Assembly: GCA_013368795.1 (NCBI GenBank)
Contig: JABFXX010000679.1
Location: 1-37,681 of the forward strand
From: Kofleriaceae bacterium
GTDB taxonomy: Bacteria > Myxococcota_A > Polyangia > Haliangiales > Haliangiaceae
DNA length: 37,681 bases
Direction: 5' to 3'
Part shown: in pieces, positions 1 to 7,948 of the stretch
Position numbering within the stretch: position 1 is the stretch's first letter
Layout: each line of letters opens with the position of its first letter
Position numbers and translations under genes: made by a program
The notes under the pieces: generated by a model
Databases searched by the model: none
Told to the model about the DNA's origin: nothing
What the model saw: the letters and a program-made list of their open reading frames with translations, nothing else

Positions 1-828
1 ATCGCGAACGAGCTCGGCGTGAACCTGCACGTCAGCTCGGGCCCGGCGATCGATCACAAGGGCAAGCTCGCGTCGCTGCTCACCGCGCTCGAGGAGCGCG
101 ACGTGCTGTTCATCGACGAGATCCATCGGCTCACGCCGATCGTTGAAGAGAACCTCTATCCCGCGATGGAGGACTTCCAGTTCGACCTGTTCATCGGAGA
201 CGGTCCGCACGCGAAGGCCGTGACGATGAAGCTGCCGCGGTTCACGCTGCTGGGCGCGACCACCCGAATGGGTCTGTTGTCGGCACCGCTGCTCGATCGA
301 TTCGGCTTTCACTGGCAGCTCCGCTACTACGAGCTCGCAGACATGAAGGCGATCGTGAAGCGCTCGGCATCGTTGATCGGCGTTCCGATCGATAGCGATG
401 GCGCGACCGAAATCGCCCGACGTGCGCGCGGCACGCCACGCATCGCGAACCGTTTGCTGCGCCGCGTGCGCGACTTCGCGACGGTCGAGCACGATGGCTC
501 GATCGATGGCGAGCTCGCCGCGTCGTCACTCGATCGGCTCGCCGTCGATCACGCGGGCCTCGACGAGCTCGACCGCGCGTACCTGACCGTGATCTGCGAG
601 CGGTTCGACGGTGGTCCGGTCGGCGTCGAAGCGGTCGCTGCATCGCTCTCGCAGGAGCGCGGCACGCTCGAAGAGGTCGTCGAACCATTCCTCCTCCAAG
701 TCGGCCTCATCGCACGCACGCCACGCGGCCGCGTTGCGACCGCCGCGGGCTTCCAGCACATCGGTCTCGCAGCTCCGAGCAAGGCTCCAAGTGGTGGCTC
801 TGCGGGAGCGCAAGGCCGATTGTTCTGA
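1..828 (+). CDS. ruvB: Holliday junction branch migration helicase RuvB, 5'-truncated by the window edge
   Basis: RuvB is the hexameric AAA+ motor that, with RuvA, drives branch migration of Holliday junctions in recombinational repair. The reading frame is open from base 1, so the gene starts upstream. The N-terminal part of RuvB, including Walker A, lies outside the window. Visible family features in order are a [23 protein letters not shown] stretch, the Walker B segment [11 protein letters not shown], the YPAMEDF region, sensor 1 ([10 protein letters not shown]), the arginine-finger region (LLDRFG), sensor 2 ([22 protein letters not shown]) and a C-terminal winged-helix domain with [13 protein letters not shown] and RTPRGRVAT. 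The C-terminus carries a short Gly/Ser/Ala-rich tail ending in GRLF. It is followed by 161 bases without a gene. The identification is very secure from motif order; only the start is unseen. Confidence 0.97.
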   Translation: MANELGVNLHVSSGPAIDHKGKLASLLTALEERDVLFIDEIHRLTPIVEENLYPAMEDFQFDLFIGDGPHAKAVTMKLPRFTLLGATTRMGLLSAPLLDRFGFHWQLRYYELADMKAIVKRSASLIGVPIDSDGATEIARRARGTPRIANRLLRRVRDFATVEHDGSIDGELAASSLDRLAVDHAGLDELDRAYLTVICERFDGGPVGVEAVAASLSQERGTLEEVVEPFLLQVGLIARTPRGRVATAAGFQHIGLAAPSKAPSGGSAGAQGRLF

Positions 829-989
829 GAACCGCGCACCACAATCCGACGTCGCGACCGGTCGCGCGGTGTCGCGGACTGAGCCATCCACGCTCTGGGC
901 TCCGTAGTCCCCAGCGTGCGCTTTGCCGTGACTGCATTTTGTAAGCAATGTGTGGTTGATCTCGTCTCGGAATATGCGAAGCACGGAGT

Positions 990-1667
990 ATGGTGAGCGT
1001 CGTGGCGAGTGTTGTGGAGGCATCGACCAACAAGGTGAGAGTCGCCCTCGTCGACGATCACCCGTTGTTTCGTGAGGGGCTCGCGGTCGCGCTGACTCGC
1101 GGCGCGGATCTCGATCTCGTCGGTGAAGCGGGGAATGCCGAAGAGGCGCGGGAGCTGGCGCGCTCGACTCAGATCGATGTTGCCATCGTCGATATCCTGA
1201 TGCCTTCGGTCAGCGGTATCAGCCTGACGTCCGAGCTCTACGAGATCCAGCCCTCCTGCAAAGTTCTTGGTTTGTCGGCCATCGACGAGCCGGGTCTCAT
1301 TGCAGACATGCTTCGCGCCCGCGCTTGCGGCTACGCGCTGAAGACTCAGCCGGTCGCAGAGATCATCGAGGCGATCGCATCGACCGCGAAGGGCACGCGT
1401 TACTTGCCGCCCAGCGTGTCGGCGACTCGCATCGATCAGGAGCTCGCCGGAACTCCCGCGCGCCCGTTCGAGAGGCTCACGAGGCGCGAGCGCGAAGTGT
1501 TCGAGCTGATCATTCGCGGTCACTCCAACGACGAGATCGCGGTGCGCCTGTTCATCGCGCGCCGAACCGTCGAGACCCATCGCCAGCGCATCATGAACAA
1601 GCTCTCCGCGCACTCGCTCGCCGAGATGCAGCGGATCGCAGCTCGTCACGGCGGCCTGGGCCAGTAG
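990..1667 (+). CDS. NarL/FixJ-type response regulator (REC + LuxR HTH)
   Basis: This is a 225-residue two-component response regulator. The receiver domain spans about residues 16-130, with the acidic pair D22/D23, phospho-acceptor D68 in the VDILMP motif and a conserved Lys in ALKTQP. The C-terminal LuxR-type helix-turn-helix begins LTRREREVFELIIRG and contains the recognition segment IARRTVETHRQRIMNKL. It is expected to bind DNA as a dimer after phosphorylation. The ATG at 990 has GGAG only one base upstream; an alternative start at GTG 1014 or 1035 (just before the domain) would have better spacing to AGG-like sequences. It lies 157 bases upstream of two soluble histidine kinases on the same strand, which are plausible but unproven partners. 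It is the only LuxR-type regulator in the window. Confidence 0.93.
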   Translation: MVSVVASVVEASTNKVRVALVDDHPLFREGLAVALTRGADLDLVGEAGNAEEARELARSTQIDVAIVDILMPSVSGISLTSELYEIQPSCKVLGLSAIDEPGLIADMLRARACGYALKTQPVAEIIEAIASTAKGTRYLPPSVSATRIDQELAGTPARPFERLTRREREVFELIIRGHSNDEIAVRLFIARRTVETHRQRIMNKLSAHSLAEMQRIAARHGGLGQ

Positions 1668-1824
1668 CGAATCACACGCTTCGTGCAGCGAGTGTGAAGT
1701 CTTCTCGTCACTCATGTGAACGAGCGATCGAGAATTGCGGTCAGTCGCACTGTGCATGAACGCCCCGAATTACGTAGTTCACGCTATGGCAAGCGCACAC
1801 TCGGATCGATGAGGGTAGCGAGCT

Positions 1825-2595
1825 ATGGAAGCTCAGTCCGAACGGGTGACGGGTGAGAAGAAGGGTGTGCGGTTCGCGATGGGTACGGGGGAACACGAGC
1901 CAATCCGGGAGCTGGATTCGAGCGCACGGCTGCAGGACGACGAGCTCGCGCAGATCGTCCATGACCTGAAGAATCCTCTTGCATCGATCGCGATCGAGGC
2001 CGAGCTGCTCGACTCGCGCATCGCGCGCGGCGATCGCCGCGAGACGGCAAAGTCGATCGACCGCATCACGCAGAACGTGATGTTCCTGGACCGCCTCATC
2101 TATGATCTGATGGACGCGTGTACGCTGGCGAACGGGGAATTCAACCTCCGTCGCTCGCGCTTCGATCTACGGCAGATGATCGAGGCGGTCGTCGATCGCA
2201 TCGTGCCGTGGCCGGACCGCCACCGCGTGTTCGCCGATGTCGACGAGAACGTCTACGTGGTCGGCGACGAGCTTCGGATCGAGCGCGTGATCGGCAATCT
2301 GCTCGACAACGCACTCAAGTACTCGCCTTCGACGTCCGCGATCGTCGTGTCGCTGCAGCGCGACATCCGCATGGCTCGCGTCACCGTCACCGACGGCGGC
2401 CCGGGCATGACGCCCGGCGAGCTCGCGTTCATCTTCGAGCCGTACCGTCGGGCCTCGACGTCTGCGGGACGCTCCGGTAGTGGGCTCGGCCTGTACGTGA
2501 GCAAGCGGATCATCGAAGCGCATGGTGGGCGCATCGAGGTCGAGAGCGCGCCCGGCAAGGGCTCGCAGTTCTCGTTCCTGATCCCGGCGGTGTGA
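1825..2595 (+). CDS. Small soluble sensor histidine kinase
   Basis: This is a 256-residue histidine kinase without transmembrane segments or a recognisable sensor domain. The dimerisation/phospho-acceptor helix contains the H-box [12 protein letters not shown] with H46 as the predicted phosphorylated residue. The ATPase domain has the N-box ([13 protein letters not shown]), a D-box (VTDGGPGM), an F-box (FIFEPYRRA) and a G-box ([18 protein letters not shown]). The first 40 residues are polar and unclassified; the input signal must come through that segment or a protein partner. GAGGG lies about nine bases before the ATG. The next gene encodes a shorter protein of the same architecture with near-identical G-box wording, so the two look like a tandem duplication. 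It probably acts with the upstream LuxR-type regulator or the downstream NtrC-type regulator. Confidence 0.92.
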   Translation: MEAQSERVTGEKKGVRFAMGTGEHEPIRELDSSARLQDDELAQIVHDLKNPLASIAIEAELLDSRIARGDRRETAKSIDRITQNVMFLDRLIYDLMDACTLANGEFNLRRSRFDLRQMIEAVVDRIVPWPDRHRVFADVDENVYVVGDELRIERVIGNLLDNALKYSPSTSAIVVSLQRDIRMARVTVTDGGPGMTPGELAFIFEPYRRASTSAGRSGSGLGLYVSKRIIEAHGGRIEVESAPGKGSQFSFLIPAV

Positions 2596-2685
2596 GCGCC
2601 GGGGGCCGCTCGAAAATGGTTACGTAACAGTCCGCATGGTCATGTCGAATGGTGGCGACCATCTTCGCACAGCGAAGGAGGTGTC

Positions 2686-3378
2686 GTGACCGACTCCACC
2701 CATGCCCTGAGCTATGCGGAGCTCGCCCACGTGGTCCACGACCTCAAGAGCCCGCTGTCGGTCGTCGTCCTCGAGACGCTCATGCTGCGTCGCAAGCTCG
2801 ACGACGGCGAGCACTCCGACATGATGGAAACGATCACGCGGATGCTGCTCAACATCGACTACATCGATCGCATGGTGCAGGACCTGATCGATTCCTGCGC
2901 GTTCGATGCCGGTGCGCTCGAGCTGCATCGCATACCGACCGATCTGCGCGGGCTCGTCGAGACGGTCGCCGCGCGCATGACGTCGAGTCGCGACCGCGGA
3001 CGCATCGTCGTCGATGCACCCGAGTCGGTCGTCGTCAGGGTCGACGCGCTACGTATCGAACGCGTCGTCGCGAACCTCGTGTCGAACGCACTGAAGTACA
3101 CGCCGCGATCGACGCGCGTCGTTATTCGCCTCGAAGTGTCACCGGCGCCGCGCATCTCCGTCACGGACTCTGGCCCCGGCGTTCCCGGCGACGAGGCGCA
3201 GTACATCTTCGACGAGCATCGTCGCGGTTCGGGCGCACACGCGCACGACGGAAATGGCTTGGGACTCTACGTGAGCAAACGGATCGTCGAGGCGCACGGC
3301 GGCCGAATTGGCGTCTACAGCCTTCCCGGCGTGGGCTCGCAGTTCTACTTCGAGCTCCCCGAGAGACACGAGAGGTGA
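2686..3378 (+). CDS. Small soluble sensor histidine kinase, paralogue of the preceding gene
   Basis: This is a 230-residue cytosolic histidine kinase. It starts at GTG 2686, supported by a strong AAGGAGGT ribosome-binding site at 2675-2682. The H-box is VVHDLKSPLSVV with H18 as the predicted phospho-acceptor, only 17 residues from the N-terminus, so no input domain can be present. The catalytic domain has the N-box VANLVSNALKYTP, D-box VTDSGPGVP and G-box [18 protein letters not shown]. It shares the spacing and wording of the 1825-2595 kinase throughout and is best read as a duplicate that lost the N-terminal extension. The Ser/Thr kinase gene begins 38 bases downstream, suggesting co-transcription. 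Such minimal kinases may act as accessory phosphate donors or heterodimer partners. Confidence 0.92.
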   Translation: MTDSTHALSYAELAHVVHDLKSPLSVVVLETLMLRRKLDDGEHSDMMETITRMLLNIDYIDRMVQDLIDSCAFDAGALELHRIPTDLRGLVETVAARMTSSRDRGRIVVDAPESVVVRVDALRIERVVANLVSNALKYTPRSTRVVIRLEVSPAPRISVTDSGPGVPGDEAQYIFDEHRRGSGAHAHDGNGLGLYVSKRIVEAHGGRIGVYSLPGVGSQFYFELPERHER

Positions 3379-3416
3379 AGAAGGCGCGGGCACGTCCCGT
3401 GCTTCGGTTCTGATCC

Positions 3417-4775
3417 ATGGACGAGAAGGAGAGCCTCGCGAGAGCGCGCGCGAGGTGTGGCGAGGTCATCGGCGGCAATTACGTCGTCGGTGACATCCTC
3501 GGCATCGGCGGGATGGGGGTCGTCCATGTGGCCGTCCAGCGCTCGCTCGATCGCACCGTGGCCGTGAAGCTGCCGCGGCCCGAGCTCGCGCACGACGCGC
3601 AGGTCCGCCGCCGGTTTCGCAACGAGGCGCTCGCGGGCTCGCGCATCAACCATCGCAACATCGTTCGCGTCCTCGATTTCGGCGACCAGCACGGCATGCC
3701 CTATCTCGTCATGGAGCACGTCGCGGGACCTCGCCTCGGCCAGCTCCTCGAGGAAGTTGGCTCGCTGCCGTACATGGCGGCACTCGTGCTCGTTCGCCAG
3801 ATCGTGTCGGGTCTCGAGGACGCGCACGCCGACGGCATCGTCCACGCCGACCTCAAGTGCGACAACATCCTCGTCGAGACGTTGCGCGATGGCGTCGCGT
3901 TGCCGCGCGTGATCGATTTCGGCATCGCGCGCTTCATCGACGAGCGACCGGAGCGGCCGGAGCGGTTCGTCACGGGCACGCCCGAGTACGTCGCGCCCGA
4001 GGTCGTGCGCGGCGAGCTGCCGACGTTCGCAGCCGATGTCTACGCGGTCGGCGTGATGCTCTACGAGCTCATCACCGGTACGACGCCATTCGGCGGCGGC
4101 AGCAGCGCGGCGATCATGCGCCGCAAGCTCGAGACCGAGGCGATGAAGATGACTTCGGCGTGTCCCGATGTTGTCGTGCCGAAGGAGGTCGATGACCTCG
4201 TCCAGCGCCTGTTGTCGCGCGACCCGCGATCGCGGCTTCCGGATGCGAAGGCGCTCGCGCGCTGCCTCGATGCGCTGTCGGATACGGGAACTGCATCGAC
4301 GCTCCCGCTCGCGGTATCGACGTGCTCGATCTTCTCGACGGATGCGACGACCGCGAACATGGATCTCGACGTCACGGTCGAGCCGGTGACCGCGGAGCAC
4401 TCGTTCCTCCTCGAGCTGCGGCGCAGACTGTCGACCGCGATCGCCGGCGGGAGCGCGGATTCGATCGCGTTCGCGTACCTCGAGCTCGCGCGCGGCCTCG
4501 AAGACGATCATCAGCACGAGGCCGCACGGATCGAGCTCGAGGAGGGCGTACAACGGCTCACGCGAGCAGATGGCTCGGGACCCGTGTGGCGTCTGCTGAT
4601 CGCGCTTGCGATGCACCACGAGCAACACGGACGCGCGACGAGCGCGCGACTCGCAGCTCGCGCCGCGCAGGAGGAAGCAACGAAGGCAGGATCGTCGGAG
4701 GGACGAACACGCGCCGAACAGTTGTGCGCGCGACTGTGGCAGCGATCGAGAGCCGAGCGACGACCGTCACCCTGA
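3417..4775 (+). CDS. Eukaryotic-like Ser/Thr protein kinase with helical C-terminal tail
   Basis: This is a 452-residue soluble protein kinase. The kinase domain covers about residues 22-280 with the Gly-rich loop GIGGMG (29-34), catalytic Lys K51 in VAVK, an alpha-C Glu (E70), the catalytic loop HADLKCDN (D145, K147, N150), DFG at 167-169, and GTPEYVAPE in the activation/P+1 segment. The usual HRD is HAD, so this is a non-RD kinase that may not need activation-loop phosphorylation. All residues needed for catalysis are present. Residues from about 330 to the end form Ala/Leu/Glu-rich helices resembling degenerate TPR repeats, likely for partner binding. There is no transmembrane segment, unlike PknB-type kinases. 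Its position between histidine kinases and an NtrC-type activator suggests a mixed phospho-signalling cassette; this is inference from context. Confidence 0.94.
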   Translation: MDEKESLARARARCGEVIGGNYVVGDILGIGGMGVVHVAVQRSLDRTVAVKLPRPELAHDAQVRRRFRNEALAGSRINHRNIVRVLDFGDQHGMPYLVMEHVAGPRLGQLLEEVGSLPYMAALVLVRQIVSGLEDAHADGIVHADLKCDNILVETLRDGVALPRVIDFGIARFIDERPERPERFVTGTPEYVAPEVVRGELPTFAADVYAVGVMLYELITGTTPFGGGSSAAIMRRKLETEAMKMTSACPDVVVPKEVDDLVQRLLSRDPRSRLPDAKALARCLDALSDTGTASTLPLAVSTCSIFSTDATTANMDLDVTVEPVTAEHSFLLELRRRLSTAIAGGSADSIAFAYLELARGLEDDHQHEAARIELEEGVQRLTRADGSGPVWRLLIALAMHHEQHGRATSARLAARAAQEEATKAGSSEGRTRAEQLCARLWQRSRAERRPSP

Positions 4776-4915
4776 TCGATGACGATCGTCACCTGATCGA
4801 AATACCGCGAGCTACGGAGTCGAGGACGAGTGCGTTGGGACTTCTACGTACGACGCGAATCGTCGTAACGATGACCTTGTCTATCCGTTTCGCGCGCGCA
4901 AACACTACGTCTGCG

Positions 4916-6289
4916 ATGCGAGGAAGAATCCTGATCGTAGACGACGAGCCGAACACGGCTGGTTTGCTCGCCGAATGCCTGCATCAACACGGCTACGCGG
5001 TCGGTGCGGTCAATTCAGGACGGGCGTGCCTCGAACAGCTTTCACGTCAGGCCGCGGACGTCGTGGTCACAGACGTGATGATGCCGGAGATGTCCGGGAT
5101 CGAGTTGTGTCAGCAGCTGCGCGATCGGTATCCCGAAACACTGCCGATCGTCGTGACGGGCCGCTACGGCACGGACGTCGCGATCGCTGCGATACGCGCC
5201 GGTGCATACGACTACATCACGAAGCCGGTGCGCATCCAGGCGCTCGAGCTCGCGGTGGCAAGAGCGATCGAGCATCTCGAGCTGACGCACGACCTCCTGC
5301 GTCTGCGCAACTCGACGACGGAGGATCCGTTCGCGGGCGTCGCGGGCACGAGCGCCGCCATTGCCGAGACGCTCGAGCTCGCGAAGCGAGTCGCGGCGAG
5401 CGACGCGACGGTGCTCGTCACCGGCGAGTCCGGCTCCGGCAAGGAGCTCATCGCGCGCGCCGTGCACAAGCTGTCGGACCGGCGAGAAGAGCCGTTCGTC
5501 GCCATCAACTGCGGCGCGATGCCGGCACCGCTGCTCGAGAGCGAGCTGTTCGGTCACGTGCGCGGCGCGTTCACCGACGCGAACCGCGGCCGCGCCGGCC
5601 TGTTCATGCGCGCGGGGCGCGGCACGATCCTGCTCGACGAGATCGGCGACATGCCGATCGACATGCAGGCGAAGCTGCTCCGCGTGCTGCAGGAGCGCAA
5701 GGTGCGCCCGGTCGGCAGCGATGAAGAGGTGCCGATGCAGTGCCGCGTGATCGCGGCGACGCACCGCGAGCTCGATGCCGCGGTCGAGGCGAAGACATTC
5801 CGCGAGGACCTCTACTACCGCATCAACGTCGTCGCGATTCCGGTGCCGCCGCTGCGCGCGCGCCGCGACGACATCCTGCCGCTCGCCCAGATGATGCTGC
5901 GCAAGGCCGCCCGGCGCATCGGCAAGCCCGTCAACGGCATCACGCCGCCGACCGCGCGCATGCTGCTCGACTACGACTGGCCGGGCAACGTACGCGAGCT
6001 CGAGAACTGCATGGAGCGCGCGGTCGCGCTGTGCCGGCTCGATCAGATCACGGCCGACGACCTGCCGGAGAAGCTCCACCTCTCGCACCGCTCGCGGTTC
6101 GTGATTCCCGGTGGCACGCCCGACGAGCTGATCACGCTCGGCGAGATGAAGATGCGCTACGTCCGCAAGGTCCTGTCCCTGTCGAACGGGAACAAGAGCC
6201 TCGCGGCGCGCATCCTCGGCATCGATCGCCGCACGATCTCGCATCGGGTCGTCGAGGCGGAGTCCGCCGTCGACGCGACCGAGGAGTGA
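4916..6289 (+). CDS. NtrC-type sigma-54-dependent response regulator
   Basis: This 457-residue enhancer-binding protein has a receiver domain (D9/D10, phospho-acceptor D53 in VVTDVMMPE, K103 in YITKPV), an AAA+ sigma-54 interaction domain and a Fis-type helix-turn-helix (NKSLAARILGIDRRTISHRV). In the AAA+ domain Walker A is GESGSGKE (170-177) and Walker B is GTILLDEIGDMP. The sigma-54-contacting loop reads GAFTDA (217-222) instead of the consensus GAFTGA, a variation seen in some family members. The frame is open far upstream, but the receiver domain begins at ATG 4916. ATG 4871 in the same frame would add 15 residues, and neither start has a convincing ribosome-binding site. It lies 140 bases after the Ser/Thr kinase and probably takes phosphate from one of the upstream soluble kinases. 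Confidence 0.94.
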   Translation: MRGRILIVDDEPNTAGLLAECLHQHGYAVGAVNSGRACLEQLSRQAADVVVTDVMMPEMSGIELCQQLRDRYPETLPIVVTGRYGTDVAIAAIRAGAYDYITKPVRIQALELAVARAIEHLELTHDLLRLRNSTTEDPFAGVAGTSAAIAETLELAKRVAASDATVLVTGESGSGKELIARAVHKLSDRREEPFVAINCGAMPAPLLESELFGHVRGAFTDANRGRAGLFMRAGRGTILLDEIGDMPIDMQAKLLRVLQERKVRPVGSDEEVPMQCRVIAATHRELDAAVEAKTFREDLYYRINVVAIPVPPLRARRDDILPLAQMMLRKAARRIGKPVNGITPPTARMLLDYDWPGNVRELENCMERAVALCRLDQITADDLPEKLHLSHRSRFVIPGGTPDELITLGEMKMRYVRKVLSLSNGNKSLAARILGIDRRTISHRVVEAESAVDATEE

Positions 6290-6565
6290 GGTCACAACGG
6301 CGCGCATCGTCGTCATCGTCGTCGTGGTCGTGGTCCTTGACGGCATGGGCACCCTCCCGTGCCGTGCCAAGGCACGACCGATGTGCCCGGTTCGGGGCGC
6401 CACCCATGTGCCCGGTTCGGGGCCACCCATCTACCCGGTTTGCAGCAGGTCGCGAGGTCCGAGTGCCCGCGTTCGGTCAACGATGATCGACCAGGTCCAC
6501 GTCGCGGTTCACGTCAATGTCCACGTGCACGCAAACGGAACGCGCGGTGATCGCAGCTCGGCGGA
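6290..6565. other. Intergenic region between convergent genes with short direct repeats
   Basis: This is 276 bases between the 3' ends of the NtrC-type gene and DUF1254 gene D1. Near the left end is a run of GTC/GTG-type trinucleotides (about 6309-6336). At 6381-6441 there are two near-exact copies of ATGTGCCCGGTTCGGGGC (from 6381 and 6406) and a decayed third (from 6429). No coding frame here resembles a protein family, and I see no clear terminator hairpin followed by a T run. Confidence 0.6.
6381..6441. repeat. Three short direct repeats, period 23-25 bases
   Basis: The unit ATGTGCCCGGTTCGGGGC occurs at 6381-6398 and 6406-6423, and a diverged copy (ATCTACCCGGTT) begins at 6429. Starts are 25 and 23 bases apart. 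The repeats lie in the gap between two convergent genes. With only three copies and almost no spacers this is not a CRISPR. Each unit contains the imperfect palindrome CCCGGTTCGGGG, which could form a small hairpin. Confidence 0.6.
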
Positions 6566-7948
6566 CTAGCCCACGAGCTCGATGTCGTTGAGCGTCCAGG
6601 CGGACGTGCGCTCGAGAACGGTCTTCTCGGGCGCGTAGTTGCGGAACACGACGAAGAACTGCCGGCCGTGCATCGTCGAGATCCAGTTCGACGCGTGGCC
6701 GCGCGGCGGCTGCGGCGCGAAGTAGAAGTCGACCGAGCCGTCGGGGTTGTGCTCGAGCTTGGGATTGTACGAGTCGAGCCCGACGACCGGGGCCTCGCGG
6801 ATGAACGCCGCGGTCTCGGTGTCGTACGCGACGACCGACCAGAACTGCTTCGTCGGGACGTCGGCCGGCACGCGCAGGCGGTAGGTGCTGCCGCCGTTCA
6901 GGAGCTCGCCGCGGCTGTCCTCGAACGTCATCACATAGAGGTTTGGCTGCGGGTAGCGGCTCATCCCGAACGCGCCGAAGAAGTTGAACGCGCGCTCGTC
7001 GAGCAGCACCCGCTCGTCGGCAATGAACGTACCGCCGGTCTTGATCACGTCCTCGCCGACCGGGAAGCGCCACTTGCGGTTGGGCCACCACTCGAATCCC
7101 GCGTGGCGCCAGCCCTCGACCATGTACGCGTGCGCCTCGGCGATCGCGCGCTCGAAGATCTCGAGCGTCCGCACGTCGGGGCGATACGTCAGGCCCTTGC
7201 CGATGCCGAGCGAGTGCAGCTCGCCCATCATCGTGATGTCGCGCGTCTTGACCGGCTCCTCGGCGACCATGCGCGCGAGCGACGCGTAGAAGCTCGCGTC
7301 ATACGGCGCGATCGCCTCGAACCGCTTGCCGGCCATGTCGATCAGCTCGGAGTGATGCGACGACTCGGTCTGCCACAGCGGGTGGACCTGGATCTTCTTG
7401 ACGTAGTCGAGCGCCTTCGCGAGGTCGAGCGGGTTATGCGTCCGCGGGATCACGCGCAGGAGGCTGTACACGTTGTACGTCGTCGAGTGGATCGCGATGT
7501 AGCCGGGCGCGGGCTGCGCGCGGTGGTCGGGAGGAATCAGCAGATAGCGGCCTCCCTGGCCGTTGTCCTGGCCGGCGTCGCCGACGTCGGCGAGCGCGAA
7601 GTTCCACGAGTCGACGAGCGAGCCGAGCAGCGACGCCTCCTTTGTCGCCGGGATGTCGACGACGATCGGCCCGTCCTTCAGGTTGACGAAGAACATGATG
7701 TAGTTCGTCGAGTTGTTCGGCGTCGCGGTCTGGTACTTCCAGTCCGACGGCTTCGACCAGTACAGGATGTCGTTGTACTCGGCGCCGGCGTCGCGAAAGT
7801 ACGCCTGCCTCATCGCGTCGAAGTTGACGAGCGGCATGCCCCACAGCGCAGCCTCGACGGCGCGCCGGTGAAGCATCCGCGCTTGCATCTCTGCGGGCGT
7901 GAAATGGCTCGCGCGCTGAGAGCCGCGCGAGAACGTCGTCATACTCAT
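6566..7948 (-). CDS. DUF1254/DUF1214 domain protein (paralogue D1)
   Basis: This 460-residue protein has the two-domain architecture of the DUF1254 (N-terminal) and DUF1214 (C-terminal) families, whose biochemical function is not established to my knowledge. The N-terminal half has LHRRAVEAALWGMPLVNFD, MRQAYF, NDILYWSKPSDWKYQTATP and MFFVNLKDGPIVVDIPA. The C-terminal half has the DUF1214 signature TYRLRVPADVPTKQFWSVVAYD, NPDGSVDFYFAPQPPRG and NWIST near the end. There is no signal peptide or membrane segment, so it is predicted to be cytoplasmic. Its ATG overlaps the stop codon of the propeller gene (ATGA), and GGAGGT sits eight bases upstream inside that gene, so the two are probably translationally coupled. 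It is closest in wording to D3 (11028-12371) and D7 (21456-22838). Confidence 0.9.
   Translation of the reverse strand: MSMTTFSRGSQRASHFTPAEMQARMLHRRAVEAALWGMPLVNFDAMRQAYFRDAGAEYNDILYWSKPSDWKYQTATPNNSTNYIMFFVNLKDGPIVVDIPATKEASLLGSLVDSWNFALADVGDAGQDNGQGGRYLLIPPDHRAQPAPGYIAIHSTTYNVYSLLRVIPRTHNPLDLAKALDYVKKIQVHPLWQTESSHHSELIDMAGKRFEAIAPYDASFYASLARMVAEEPVKTRDITMMGELHSLGIGKGLTYRPDVRTLEIFERAIAEAHAYMVEGWRHAGFEWWPNRKWRFPVGEDVIKTGGTFIADERVLLDERAFNFFGAFGMSRYPQPNLYVMTFEDSRGELLNGGSTYRLRVPADVPTKQFWSVVAYDTETAAFIREAPVVGLDSYNPKLEHNPDGSVDFYFAPQPPRGHASNWISTMHGRQFFVVFRNYAPEKTVLERTSAWTLNDIELVG

Noticed and set aside
3834..3860. Pseudokinase status for the Ser/Thr kinase because HRD reads HAD
   Set aside because: The catalytic Asp, the Lys and Asn of the loop, the VAVK Lys and the DFG Asp are all present, so only the regulatory Arg is missing.
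4322..4915. N-terminal extension of the NtrC-type frame
   Set aside because: The extra residues are Arg-rich and overlap the Ser/Thr kinase gene in another frame; the receiver domain begins at 4916.
5042..6430. A 462-codon minus-strand frame opposite the NtrC-type gene
   Set aside because: It is an Arg/Ala/Val/Asp-rich shadow of a well-supported gene and has no domain.
6381..6441. CRISPR array
   Set aside because: Only three units, one decayed, with 5-7 bases between them; no spacers of usual length and no cas genes in the window.
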